A stretch of DNA of 39,166 bases from Pseudomonadota bacterium. Its GTDB lineage: Bacteria > Pseudomonadota > Gammaproteobacteria > Steroidobacterales > Steroidobacteraceae. This document shows, in pieces, positions 1 to 8,961 of the stretch. The notes under the pieces are model-generated. The model was given only the letters and a program-made list of their open reading frames with translations, was not told where the DNA came from and searched no databases. The stretch spans positions 1 through 39,166 of the forward strand of contig JANXOV010000011.1 of the NCBI GenBank assembly GCA_025357635.1, written 5' to 3'. Within the stretch, counting starts at the first letter, position 1. Each line of letters opens with the position of its first letter. Both the position numbers and the translations under genes were made by a program.

Positions 1-118
1 TGGCTTTGCGATCGAGCGCCCGGCCGCGCGCTCCGCCCCCACGGATCTTGGCGAGTGGTTTGGTTGTAACGCTGCTGCGCGCGAAGCGGCCGGGCGCGGC
101 GCTCTCAACGCAAAGCCA
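1..118. repeat. Imperfect palindromic repeat (about 118 bp) upstream of yraN
   Basis: The first ten bases, TGGCTTTGCG, recur exactly as the reverse complement at 109-118. Inside these arms, the GAGCGCC..CGGCCGC stretch at 14-26 pairs imperfectly with 86-104. The whole could fold into a long imperfect hairpin, or be a pair of inverted short repeats. The arm begins at the window edge, so the true left end may lie outside. The core TTTGGCT(TT)TGCG resembles the inverted-repeat arms around the insertion sequence at 676-732 and 2207-2316, suggesting one dispersed intergenic repeat family. I see no convincing gene in 1-262; the open frames there lack family features. Confidence 0.5.
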
Positions 119-262
119 AACTATTTCCCCCCGCTTCGAAACTACGGCATCACGCGATTCCCGGAGCGACTTTTTGCGCGCGAGAAGGCCGCACTACAAA
201 TCGTGCGAATCCGCCAGATTCGCGGCGTGCCATTGAGCCGGACGTCGGCCATGCTGTCCTGC

Positions 263-649
263 ATGGCGAAGGATCTGCCGCGAAAGTCATGGCACTTGCT
301 GCATGGACAAGATGCCGAACATCTGGCCGCGCGATATCTGGAATCGCGCGGACTGGTCATCATCGCGCGCAACCTGCGCTTCAAGGTGGGCGAGTTGGAT
401 CTGGTCTGTCTGGATGACCTGGTGCTGGTGATCGTGGAAGTGCGCCAGCGCCGCAACGAGGACTTCGGCGGAGCGCTGGCCTCCGTCACTCACTGGAAAC
501 AACGCAAGCTAGTCCGCGCCGCACAATGCTTTCTACAGCGCGCGAAGGAGTGGAGTCACCTGCCGATGCGCTTCGACGTGGTAGCCATCACGGGCCTGCC
601 CCACCAAGAGCCCGAAATAGAGTGGGTAAAACAAGCCTTCACGCTCTGA
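263..649 (+). CDS. yraN: YraN family protein (UPF0102), predicted nuclease-fold protein
   Basis: This 128-residue protein matches the YraN/UPF0102 family along its whole length. An N-terminal GQDAEHLAARYLESRGL helix is followed by ARNLRFKVGELDLV, then LVIVEVRQRR, then an ASVTHWKQRKLVRAA segment, and it ends with RFDVVAI and the IEWVKQAF tail. The GE-x-D and EVR residues fall where PD-(D/E)XK-fold nucleases hold their metal-binding acidic residues, so a nuclease fold is expected, but the cellular role of the family is unsettled. In-frame ATGs also exist at 203 and 251. I chose 263 because family members start shortly before the GxxAE helix; no clear ribosome binding site decides it. It is convergent with sspB, with the insertion sequence in between. 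Confidence 0.85.
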   Translation: MAKDLPRKSWHLLHGQDAEHLAARYLESRGLVIIARNLRFKVGELDLVCLDDLVLVIVEVRQRRNEDFGGALASVTHWKQRKLVRAAQCFLQRAKEWSHLPMRFDVVAITGLPHQEPEIEWVKQAFTL

Positions 650-664
650 AAAGCTTCAACACAA

Positions 665-732
665 CGCATCGCCCGCCCTCGCGAGCCGGACCGGTTTGGG
701 TTTGGCTGCGATGAGCGAGCCGAGACCGGGCG
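665..732 (+). repeat. Left arm of inverted repeat flanking the IS element (REP-like)
   Basis: Bases 676-710 are a perfect 35-bp reverse complement of 2282-2316, and weaker matching continues out to about 665 and 2327. A second inverted match, CGAGACCGGGCG at 721-732, pairs with 2207-2218. Within the left arm, 691-695 (CCGGT) can pair with 725-729, and 704-707 (GGCT) with 718-721, giving a nested hairpin typical of REP-like elements. The arm lies 16-83 bases after the yraN stop, so before the insertion this was probably a structured convergent intergenic region that could end transcription from both sides. Confidence 0.7.
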
Positions 733-784
733 AACCGGCGCGGTGGAGCGCAACAATCAATTTACGCGCTGAGATCCGTAATGG

Positions 785-796
785 CATGGACGCCCC
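785..796 (+). repeat. Left subterminal inverted repeat of the IS
   Basis: CATGGACGCCCC, exactly matched by the reverse complement at 2178-2189. It lies 77 bases before the transposase start. A 12-bp perfect match placed symmetrically around the gene is unlikely by chance and supports the IS1111-type assignment. Confidence 0.75.
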
Positions 797-872
797 TGCT
801 TTTGAACGGCATCAGATGTGCCAAAGTGGATGTGTCGAGTATTCACTTAAACCAGCAGCAGGAGCGTCCGAG

Positions 873-1916
873 ATGAACATTACGACGGTTGGGATCGATC
901 TGGCAAAGAACGTTTTTCAGGTGCACGGCGTGGATCAGCGCGGTAAAGCGGTGCTGCGTCGGGTTTTGAAGCGCAGCGAGATGACCAAGTTCTTCAGTAA
1001 TTTGCCCGTCTGCCTGATCGGCATGGAGGCGTGCGGCGGGGCGCATTTCTGGGCCCGGCAACTCAGCGCCTTCGGCCACACCGTGCGGCTGATGGCCCCG
1101 CAGTTCGTCAAGCCGTACGTGAAGACCAACAAAAACGATGCGCGGGATGCCGAAGCGATCTGTGAGGCGGTGAGCCGACCCACCATGCGCTTCGTGGCGA
1201 TCAAAAACCCCGAGCAGCAGGCGGTGCTGGCGATGCATCGAGCACGGCAAGGATTTGTCACTGCGCGCACCGCGCAGGGCAACCAGATTCGCGGCCTGTT
1301 GGCCGAGTTCGGAGTGGTCATGCCGGTAGGTATCCGTAACCTGCAACTGCAACTCCCCTCGATCATCCAGGATCCCGAGAACGGGTTGCCCGGCCTTGCG
1401 CGCGCGCTATTTGCACGCTTGCTGGAGCATTTGCGCATCCTGGATGCACAGGCCAAAGACCTGCAGCGCGCCATCGAAGCGTGGCACCGCGAGGATGCGG
1501 CGAGCCAGCGGCTGCAGGCCATCCCAGGGATCGGCGCTTTAAGCGCCTCGGCACTGGTGGCCAGCGTCGCCGATGCGCAGGTGTTTCACAACGGCCGGCA
1601 GTTCGCCGCCTGGCTCGGGTTGGTGCCGCGCCAGTGCTCCTCGGGAGGCAAAACCCAGCTGCTGGGCATCAGCAAACGCGGGGATAGCTACCTGCGGATG
1701 CTCTTGATCCAGGGTGCGCACTCGGTGCTGCGGCATCTGAAGTTTCACCCCGACCAAGCTCAAGGCTGGCTCGCCCGCATCGCGGCACGGCGTAACCGCA
1801 ATATCGCGGCGATCGCACTGGCCAACAAAAACGCGCGCATCGTGTGGGCGCTGTTGTTCCACGGTCGCACTTATCAAAGCAGCTACCGCGCGCCGATCAT
1901 CAGCGCCGCGGCCTGA
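873..1916 (+). CDS. IS110/IS1111 family transposase (DEDD recombinase)
   Basis: This 347-residue protein is a full-length IS110-family transposase. The N-terminal RuvC-like DEDD domain shows GIDLAKNVFQVHG with Asp9, GMEACGG with Glu52, and NKNDARDAEA with Asp89 and Asp92. The C-terminal Tnp domain has the helix-hairpin-helix-like QAIPGIGALSASALV (about 215-229) and the RQCSSGGK segment (253-260), whose Ser256 or Ser257 is the likely nucleophile, then GISKRGDSYLRMLL and the conserved ALANKNARIVWALL tail. Family members exchange strands guided by a bridge RNA made from the element's own non-coding end. The start is ATG 873, with GGAG at 861-864 as ribosome binding site; the frame is open upstream to 696, but that part crosses the repeat and is not family-like. 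No frameshift or missing catalytic residue is seen, so it may be active. Confidence 0.93.
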   Translation: MNITTVGIDLAKNVFQVHGVDQRGKAVLRRVLKRSEMTKFFSNLPVCLIGMEACGGAHFWARQLSAFGHTVRLMAPQFVKPYVKTNKNDARDAEAICEAVSRPTMRFVAIKNPEQQAVLAMHRARQGFVTARTAQGNQIRGLLAEFGVVMPVGIRNLQLQLPSIIQDPENGLPGLARALFARLLEHLRILDAQAKDLQRAIEAWHREDAASQRLQAIPGIGALSASALVASVADAQVFHNGRQFAAWLGLVPRQCSSGGKTQLLGISKRGDSYLRMLLIQGAHSVLRHLKFHPDQAQGWLARIAARRNRNIAAIALANKNARIVWALLFHGRTYQSSYRAPIISAAA

Positions 1917-2177
1917 GCCACGGACCCCAGCTCGATCAATATTCGCTTTCCCACCACTGATTGCACAGGCGTTTTTCAACGTGATGGCACACCAGGTCAG
2001 ACCGAGGTTGAGTAATCCTGCAGGCCCCACAGGAGTGCAGCACTCCATATCCGTGATGAGGACTCAACCAGCAAATTCCATCAGGGCTCGCGGCTTCGTG
2101 CCGCACTCACAAGCCGGATGTATGGCTGCAATCTATTCCTGGAGTATCAGAGCAGAGCAGAAGCGCTTGGCAAATGG
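1917..2177 (+). ncRNA. Candidate bridge RNA region in the 3' non-coding end of the IS
   Basis: This 261-base stretch between the transposase stop and the right inverted repeat has no plausible gene. It holds compact stem-loops: GGAGTG/CACTCC with a CAG loop at 2032-2046, and GCGGC/GCCGC with a TTCGT loop at 2090-2104. In IS1111-type elements the 3' end encodes a structured RNA with loops that pair to target and donor DNA. A possible guide match is GGCCCCA at 2023-2029, complementary to TGGGGCC at 2192-2198 on the right boundary. The RNA's exact ends and its expression cannot be read from sequence; the call rests on family knowledge plus the hairpins. Confidence 0.5.
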
Positions 2178-2189
2178 GGGGCGTCCATG
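2178..2189 (-). repeat. Right subterminal inverted repeat of the IS
   Basis: GGGGCGTCCATG, the perfect reverse complement of 785-796. The flanking chromosomal repeat resumes within about 15 bases, at roughly 2204. Confidence 0.75.
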
Positions 2190-2203
2190 TATGGGGCCCT
2201 AGC

Positions 2204-2327
2204 GCCCGCCCGGTCTCGGGAACGACGTCCCCCAGCCGGCACCGGCAAACCGCAACGATTCACGGGACGTCGCGAGCGCCTCGCAGCCAAACCCAAACCG
2301 GTCCGGCTCGCGAGGGCAAACGAAGCG
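2204..2327 (-). repeat. Right arm of the REP-like inverted repeat, with internal hairpins
   Basis: Bases 2282-2316 are a perfect 35-bp inverted match to 676-710, and 2207-2218 match 721-732. The arm has its own structure: GACGTCCC at 2224-2231 pairs with GGGACGTC at 2264-2271 (8 bp, 32-base interior), and GCGAG/CTCGC form a small hairpin at 2272-2284. It ends just short of the sspB stop at 2331, so it may act as the transcription stop for the petABC-sspAB operon. Together with 1917-2203 it fills the 414-base stretch between the transposase and sspB; no gene is seen in it. Confidence 0.65.
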
Positions 2328-2330
2328 ATC

Positions 2331-2747
2331 CTATTTGACGACCTTGAATCGAGCGCGCTTCTGTTCAGCCGCACTATTGCGTGTAGAAGCGGCAGAAGGT
2401 GGCGGAGAGGGAGATTTATCATCCGGATCCGGATCCGCATCCCCTTCAGGAAAAATCATTCCCTGCCCGGTTTCACGAGCATAAATGCCCAGGACCGCCT
2501 TGATGGGAACGTTCACGCTGAAGCTGGTGCCGCCGAAGCGCGCCTCAAAGGTCACGAAATCGTTGCCGAGCTTCAGGAACTGCGTCGCCGAGAAACTTAC
2601 ATTCAGCACGATCTTGCCGTCTTTGACGTACTGGCGGGGAATGACAACCGATTCGGAGGCGGCGTCGACGACAATATGCGGGGTGTTGCCACTGTCGGTG
2701 ATCCATTCGTGCAACGCACGCAACAGATACGGTCGCCGCGGCTTCAC
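2331..2747 (-). CDS. sspB: ClpXP protease specificity-enhancing factor SspB
   Basis: This 138-residue protein is SspB, the adaptor that delivers ssrA-tagged peptides to ClpXP. The N-terminal substrate-binding domain begins RRPYLLRALHEWITDSGNTP and continues IVVDA, VLNVSFSAT and FEARFGG, all family hallmarks. A flexible Asp/Pro/Ser-rich linker leads to the C-terminal RFKVVK, the ClpX-docking (XB) motif that reads LRVVK in E. coli. No ATG lies near the domain start; GTG 2747 is chosen because it overlaps the sspA stop in a GTGA arrangement, indicating translational coupling, and because it gives the usual family N-terminus. The open frame extends upstream inside sspA, but that part is a shadow. 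It is the last gene of the petABC-sspAB cluster. Confidence 0.93.
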   Translation of the reverse strand: MKPRRPYLLRALHEWITDSGNTPHIVVDAASESVVIPRQYVKDGKIVLNVSFSATQFLKLGNDFVTFEARFGGTSFSVNVPIKAVLGIYARETGQGMIFPEGDADPDPDDKSPSPPPSAASTRNSAAEQKRARFKVVK

Positions 2748-3361
2748 CGCCTCAATTCTCGCTCCGCTTGCGTGAGGCTGGCGCCGAAGGCAGGCCGCGT
2801 GAAAATGCTGTTCGCATATTTCACGATGGGCTGCGCCTGGGGAGGCAGTTCGATTCCATAGGATGGCAGACGCCAGAGAATCGGCGCGATGCTGGCATCG
2901 ACCAACGAGAATTCGTCGCTGAGAAAAAACGGCTTGGCCTTGAACACATCCGCGCTGGCGGTGATGGCCTCGGCGAGCACCTTGCGGCTTTGCGCACCGG
3001 TCTTGCCATTTGGATCCTCTTCGATCTCGCGCGCAAGTCCGTACCAATCACGCTCGACCCGGTACAGCGCAACTCTGAACTGCGCGCGGGTGGTCGGATC
3101 GATGGGCATCAGCGGCGGATGCGGAAAGCGTTCATCCAGATACTCGATGATGACGCGGGAATCGTACAGAACCAGATCCCTGTCCACCAGCGTCGGCACG
3201 CTGTGGTAGGGGTTCAGGTCCAGCAGATCCTCGGGCAGGTTGCCCGGGTCGGTGTTGATGACATCGATGAAGATGCCTTTTTCCGCCAGCACCAGGCGCG
3301 TACGATGACTCCACGGATCCGTGGGCGCGGAAAACAGGGTCATCACGGCCCGGCGTGCCAC
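2744..3361 (-). CDS. sspA: Stringent starvation protein A (glutathione S-transferase fold)
   Basis: This 205-residue protein is SspA, an RNA polymerase-associated regulator with a GST fold but no expected transferase activity. The thioredoxin-like N-terminal domain is RRAVMTLFSAPTDPWSHRTRLVLAEKG, followed by the NPYHSVPTLVDRDLVLYDSRVIIEYLDERFP stretch in which Pro80-His81-Pro82 match the surface PHP pocket that E. coli SspA needs for activity. An all-helical C-terminal domain follows. ATG 3361 gives the same N-terminal extension as E. coli. It lies 26 bases after petC and overlaps sspB by four bases; the petABC-sspAB order is common in Beta- and Gammaproteobacteria. Confidence 0.93.
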   Translation of the reverse strand: MARRAVMTLFSAPTDPWSHRTRLVLAEKGIFIDVINTDPGNLPEDLLDLNPYHSVPTLVDRDLVLYDSRVIIEYLDERFPHPPLMPIDPTTRAQFRVALYRVERDWYGLAREIEEDPNGKTGAQSRKVLAEAITASADVFKAKPFFLSDEFSLVDASIAPILWRLPSYGIELPPQAQPIVKYANSIFTRPAFGASLTQAERELRR

Positions 3362-3387
3362 TTAAGCAGTGCTCCCGTCAGCGATCG

Positions 3388-4137
3388 TCAATGGATGTCT
3401 TTCCAATATTCCTTCTTGAGCAGATATGCGAACGCGAAGAACACCAGCAAGAACAACGTGACCCAAAGACCCAGCGCCTGCCGCCTGGACTTGATCGGCT
3501 CACCGGCATAGTCGAGGAAATTCACGAGATCGCGCACAAACTGGTCGTACTCCTCGGGTTTCATCGCGCCCGGTGTCATCATCTCGACGCCGGTCATCAC
3601 CATCCTGGCGCCGCCCTTCTCATCGGGTTCGCTCTTGAATACCGGCTTCTGCAGACCCTGCTGTGCCTGCAGCACATGCGGCATCGCCGCCGCAGGCAGA
3701 TACAGGTTGTTCACACCCCAGGGCCGTGTCTTATCCGCGTAGAAGCCATGCAGGAAGGAGTACAGGTAATCGGTCCCCCGCGCACGCGCGATCAACGACA
3801 AATCCGGCGGCTGCTTGCCGAACCACACCTCGGACTCCGCCGGCATCGCCACGTTGATGGTGTCGAAGGCCTTGTCCGTGGTGAACATGAGATTCGCCGC
3901 CAACTCGGCTTCCGGAATCTTAAGGTCCTCGGCCATCCGGTTGTAGCGCAGGTATTTCAAGGAATGACAGCCGGAGCAGTAATTCATGAAATTGCGCGCG
4001 CCGCGCTGCAAGGACTCGAGATTGTCGATGTCGGTTCCGGCATGCATCAGCGCAAATCCGCCCTCCTCCGCGACGGCCGCCACAGGCAGGCCCACGAAAG
4101 CCCAGCTTGCAGCCAACAGTACCCAGCGCTTAAGCAT
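3388..4137 (-). CDS. petC: Cytochrome c1 of the bc1 complex
   Basis: This 249-residue protein is the c-type cytochrome of ubiquinol-cytochrome c reductase, passing electrons from the Rieske centre to a soluble cytochrome c in the periplasm. It has a signal peptide ending near residue 23 (AVA-EEGG), the haem attachment motif Cys54-Ser-Gly-Cys57-His58, and a likely axial methionine at Met152 in AAMPHVLQ. A C-terminal membrane anchor spans about 222-241 (LGLWVTLFLLVFFAFAYLL), followed by a positively charged tail. The start overlaps the petB stop by eight bases, so the two are probably translationally coupled. Length is normal for the short bacterial c1 type. Confidence 0.95.
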   Translation of the reverse strand: MLKRWVLLAASWAFVGLPVAAVAEEGGFALMHAGTDIDNLESLQRGARNFMNYCSGCHSLKYLRYNRMAEDLKIPEAELAANLMFTTDKAFDTINVAMPAESEVWFGKQPPDLSLIARARGTDYLYSFLHGFYADKTRPWGVNNLYLPAAAMPHVLQAQQGLQKPVFKSEPDEKGGARMVMTGVEMMTPGAMKPEEYDQFVRDLVNFLDYAGEPIKSRRQALGLWVTLFLLVFFAFAYLLKKEYWKDIH

Positions 4138-5395
4138 GTCCCGTCACCCTCTCCGGCACTGGCTTGACGCTATCGATGCGTGTGTACCAGGGCATCAGCA
4201 AAAAGAACGCAAAATACAAAAAGGTCCCGATCTTCGCCAGCTGCGGGTAGATGCCCGATGGAGGTTTCATGCCGCAGACACCGAGCATCACGAAGGCAAC
4301 CACGAATACGGCCAGGGCGAGTTTGAAAATCGGGCCGCGATAGCGGATGGACTTGACCGGCGAGCGATCCAGCCACGGCACGAAGAACAAAATGACGATG
4401 GCGGCGCCCATGACCAGAACGCCCCACACCTGCGTTCCCAGGAACGAGGGCACGGCGCGCAACATGGCGTAGTAAGGCGTGAAATACCACACGGGTGCGA
4501 TGTGCGGCGGCGTCTGCAGTGCGTTCGCAGGCTCGAAATTGGGTTCCTCGAGGAACAGCCCGCCGAAAGTAGGCGCGAAAAAGATGATGCCGCAGAAAAT
4601 CAGCAGGAAGCCCGCGGTGCCCACCAGATCCTTGACCGTGTAGTACGGATGAAAGGGAATGCCGTCGAGCGGAATGCCCTTGGCGTCTTTCAACTTCTTG
4701 ATTTCGATGCCATCGGGGTTGTTCGACCCCACTTCATGCAAAGCGGCCAGATGCACGACCACCAGGAACACCAGCGCCAGCGGCAGCGCCGCCACATGCA
4801 GCGCGAAGAACCGGTTCAAGGTGGCGTCTGCGATGTAGTAGTCGCCGCGGATCCACTCCACCAGCGACTGGCCGATGTACGGCAGGCTGCTGAACAAGGA
4901 CACGATGACCTGTGCGCCCCAGTAGCTCATGTTTCCCCACGGCAGGACATAGCCCATGAAGGCCTCGGCCATGAGCAGCACGAAGATGAGGCAGCCGAAG
5001 ATCCAGATCAGCTCGCGTGGTTTGCGGTGCGACCCGTACAGCAGCGCGCGGAACATGTGCAGATAGATGACGATGAAGAATGCGGAGGCCCCGGTCGAAT
5101 GCATGTAGCGCAGCAGCCAGCCCCAGCGCACATCGCGCATGATGTACTCGACGGAGGCGAACGCCTCGGCCGCCGTGGGCTTGTAGCTCATGGTCAGGAA
5201 AATACCGGTGATGAGCTGATTGACGAGGACCAAAATCGCAAGCCCGCCGAAAAAATACCAGAAGTTGAAGTTCTTCGGCGCGTAGTACTCCGAGAGGTGC
5301 TTCTTCCAAAAGGCAGCCACAGGCAGTCGCTCGTTGATCCACTGCGAAAAGCCGCTTCTCTCACCGCTGTCGGGGATTTCCGGGAATGAAGCCAT
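4130..5395 (-). CDS. petB: Cytochrome b of the bc1 complex
   Basis: This 421-residue integral membrane protein carries the two b haems and both quinone sites. Haem ligands are visible as His99/His113 in one helix and His200/His215 in another; the second pair has 14 residues between ligands, one more than in mitochondrial cytochrome b. The Qo-site motif is PVWY at 301-304 rather than PEWY, a variant I recall from beta- and gammaproteobacterial enzymes. The LPWGNMSYWGA segment (151-161) is the usual conserved stretch with Asn in place of the common Gln. Eight to nine membrane helices are evident. It sits 23 bases after petA and overlaps petC. Confidence 0.95.
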   Translation of the reverse strand: MASFPEIPDSGERSGFSQWINERLPVAAFWKKHLSEYYAPKNFNFWYFFGGLAILVLVNQLITGIFLTMSYKPTAAEAFASVEYIMRDVRWGWLLRYMHSTGASAFFIVIYLHMFRALLYGSHRKPRELIWIFGCLIFVLLMAEAFMGYVLPWGNMSYWGAQVIVSLFSSLPYIGQSLVEWIRGDYYIADATLNRFFALHVAALPLALVFLVVVHLAALHEVGSNNPDGIEIKKLKDAKGIPLDGIPFHPYYTVKDLVGTAGFLLIFCGIIFFAPTFGGLFLEEPNFEPANALQTPPHIAPVWYFTPYYAMLRAVPSFLGTQVWGVLVMGAAIVILFFVPWLDRSPVKSIRYRGPIFKLALAVFVVAFVMLGVCGMKPPSGIYPQLAKIGTFLYFAFFLLMPWYTRIDSVKPVPERVTGHA

Positions 5396-5418
5396 CGATC
5401 AACCTCTCGTTAGCAGAA

Positions 5419-6039
5419 CTATGCTTTTTTCGGCGCGCTGTCGACGCCGATCAGGATGCGCGTGTCGCCGCCGAAGGAGTATGGCGGCACCGTCAGATTG
5501 GTCGGCGCGGGCACGCCTTTGAACACACGGCCGGACAAATCGAACTTGGAGCCATGGCAGGGACAGTAAAAGCCGCCCGGCCAGCCTTGACCCAGGTCGA
5601 CACCGGTCACCTGAGCGGAATTGTTCGGCTCGAACGCACCCAATGGCGAGCAGCCCAGGTGCGTGCAGACAGCCAGTCCGATCCAATAGTCAGGTCTGAT
5701 GGATCGCAGCGCGCCTTCGGACTTGATGTAGTCCGGCTGAATGGAGCCATCGGAACCCGGGTCGACCAGCAAGGCGTCGTGCTTTCCCATCTGGTCGATG
5801 ACTTCCTTGGTGCGGCGGACGACGTACACGGCCTGGCCGCGCCACACGACTTTCATCATCTGGCCGACTTCGAGCTTGGAGGCATCCACTTCGACCGGCG
5901 CACCGAGGGCCTTGGCCCGCGCGCTGGGTTGCCAAGAGGCCAAAAAGGGAACCGCTGTAAATGCAACTCCGACTGCACCGACGCCGACGGTAGCCGCCGT
6001 CAGAAGCCGGCGACGGCTATGGTCAACCTGATCGCTCAT
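5419..6039 (-). CDS. petA: Rieske iron-sulfur subunit of the bc1 complex
   Basis: This 206-residue protein is the Rieske subunit, which takes an electron from ubiquinol at the Qo site. The N-terminus has a twin-arginine signal-anchor (SRRRLLTAATVGVGAVG, then hydrophobic to about residue 35), consistent with folding before Tat export and remaining anchored. The 2Fe-2S ligands are in CTHLGC (Cys125, His127) and CPCHGSKFD (Cys159, His162), with Cys130 and Cys161 forming the usual disulfide. It is the first gene of petABC-sspAB, and a good -10 box lies upstream at 6124-6129. Confidence 0.95.
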   Translation of the reverse strand: MSDQVDHSRRRLLTAATVGVGAVGVAFTAVPFLASWQPSARAKALGAPVEVDASKLEVGQMMKVVWRGQAVYVVRRTKEVIDQMGKHDALLVDPGSDGSIQPDYIKSEGALRSIRPDYWIGLAVCTHLGCSPLGAFEPNNSAQVTGVDLGQGWPGGFYCPCHGSKFDLSGRVFKGVPAPTNLTVPPYSFGGDTRILIGVDSAPKKA

Positions 6040-6123
6040 TCAATCGCCCCTAAAACTTAAGTACTGCAATTCTTGGCTCAAACGCTTACGGACAAGGTGT
6101 TTCGCGGAGTTTCAAAGCAGCGC

Positions 6124-6173
6124 ATTATACACAGAATTCACATTCTTAAGCGGCAAGGCGCATGCAATGCGCC
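6124..6173 (-). promoter_or_regulatory. petA promoter with nearby inverted repeats
   Basis: On the minus strand a perfect TATAAT lies at 6129-6124, about 85 bases before the petA start; no good -35 hexamer is spaced 16-18 bases upstream. The spacer contains AGAAT-TCAC-ATTCT (6133-6146), an inverted repeat that could bind a regulator. Farther upstream, GGCGCAT-GCA-ATGCGCC (6157-6173) is a perfect 7-bp inverted repeat only 17 bases before the divergent protease gene, where it could also fold as a leader hairpin. No regulator can be named. Confidence 0.45.
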
Positions 6174-6190
6174 ACGCATGGGCGGATTGA

Positions 6191-7363
<1,173 letters not shown>

Positions 7364-7381
7364 CGTGAACGCAAAAGATTC

Positions 7382-8901
<1,520 letters not shown>

Positions 8902-8920
8902 CTTGACCTCTTCAGTAACT

Positions 8921-8961
8921 GATGGCCGCGATCTTAGGCCATCCGCGTTATCATTACAGCG
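8921..8961 (+). promoter_or_regulatory. Candidate kdsD promoter with ATGGCC/GGCCAT inverted repeat
   Basis: In the 60-base gap between divergent ibaG and kdsD, TATCAT at 8949-8954 is followed by the kdsD ATG seven bases later, so a transcript from this box would start at or next to the ATG. ATGGCC at 8922-8927 and GGCCAT at 8937-8942 form a 6-bp inverted repeat separated by nine bases, covering the -35 region. No good -35 hexamer is present. Confidence 0.3.

Larger units (their letters stand above)
781..2195 (+). mobile_element. IS110-family insertion sequence, IS1111-type, about 1.41 kb
   Basis: The element contains one transposase gene and short non-coding ends. The 12-bp sequence CATGGACGCCCC at 785-796 is repeated as a perfect reverse complement at 2178-2189. 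Short subterminal inverted repeats of this kind mark the IS1111 subgroup; IS110-group elements normally lack them. The 3' non-coding end (about 260 nt) is much longer than the 5' end (about 90 nt), which also fits IS1111, where the bridge RNA lies at the 3' side. Exact ends cannot be fixed because IS110-type elements make little or no target duplication; the limits given extend a few bases beyond the inverted repeats. Only one copy is in the window and the reading frame is intact. Confidence 0.8.

Noticed and set aside
6-236. Open frame of 76 codons before yraN
   Set aside because: It overlaps the palindromic repeat, is Arg/Ala-rich and has no recognisable motif.
2118-2861. Plus-strand open frame running from the IS 3' end across sspB
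   Set aside because: It crosses the IS boundary and repeat and is antisense to sspB; no family match, and the 3' end is better explained as a non-coding RNA region.
3986-5389. Plus-strand open frame opposite petB (467 codons)
   Set aside because: The opposite strand encodes cytochrome b with all haem ligands; the plus translation is low-complexity and charged.
7364-7381. Possible terminator between degS and murA
   Set aside because: The gap is 18 bases with no hairpin and no T-run.
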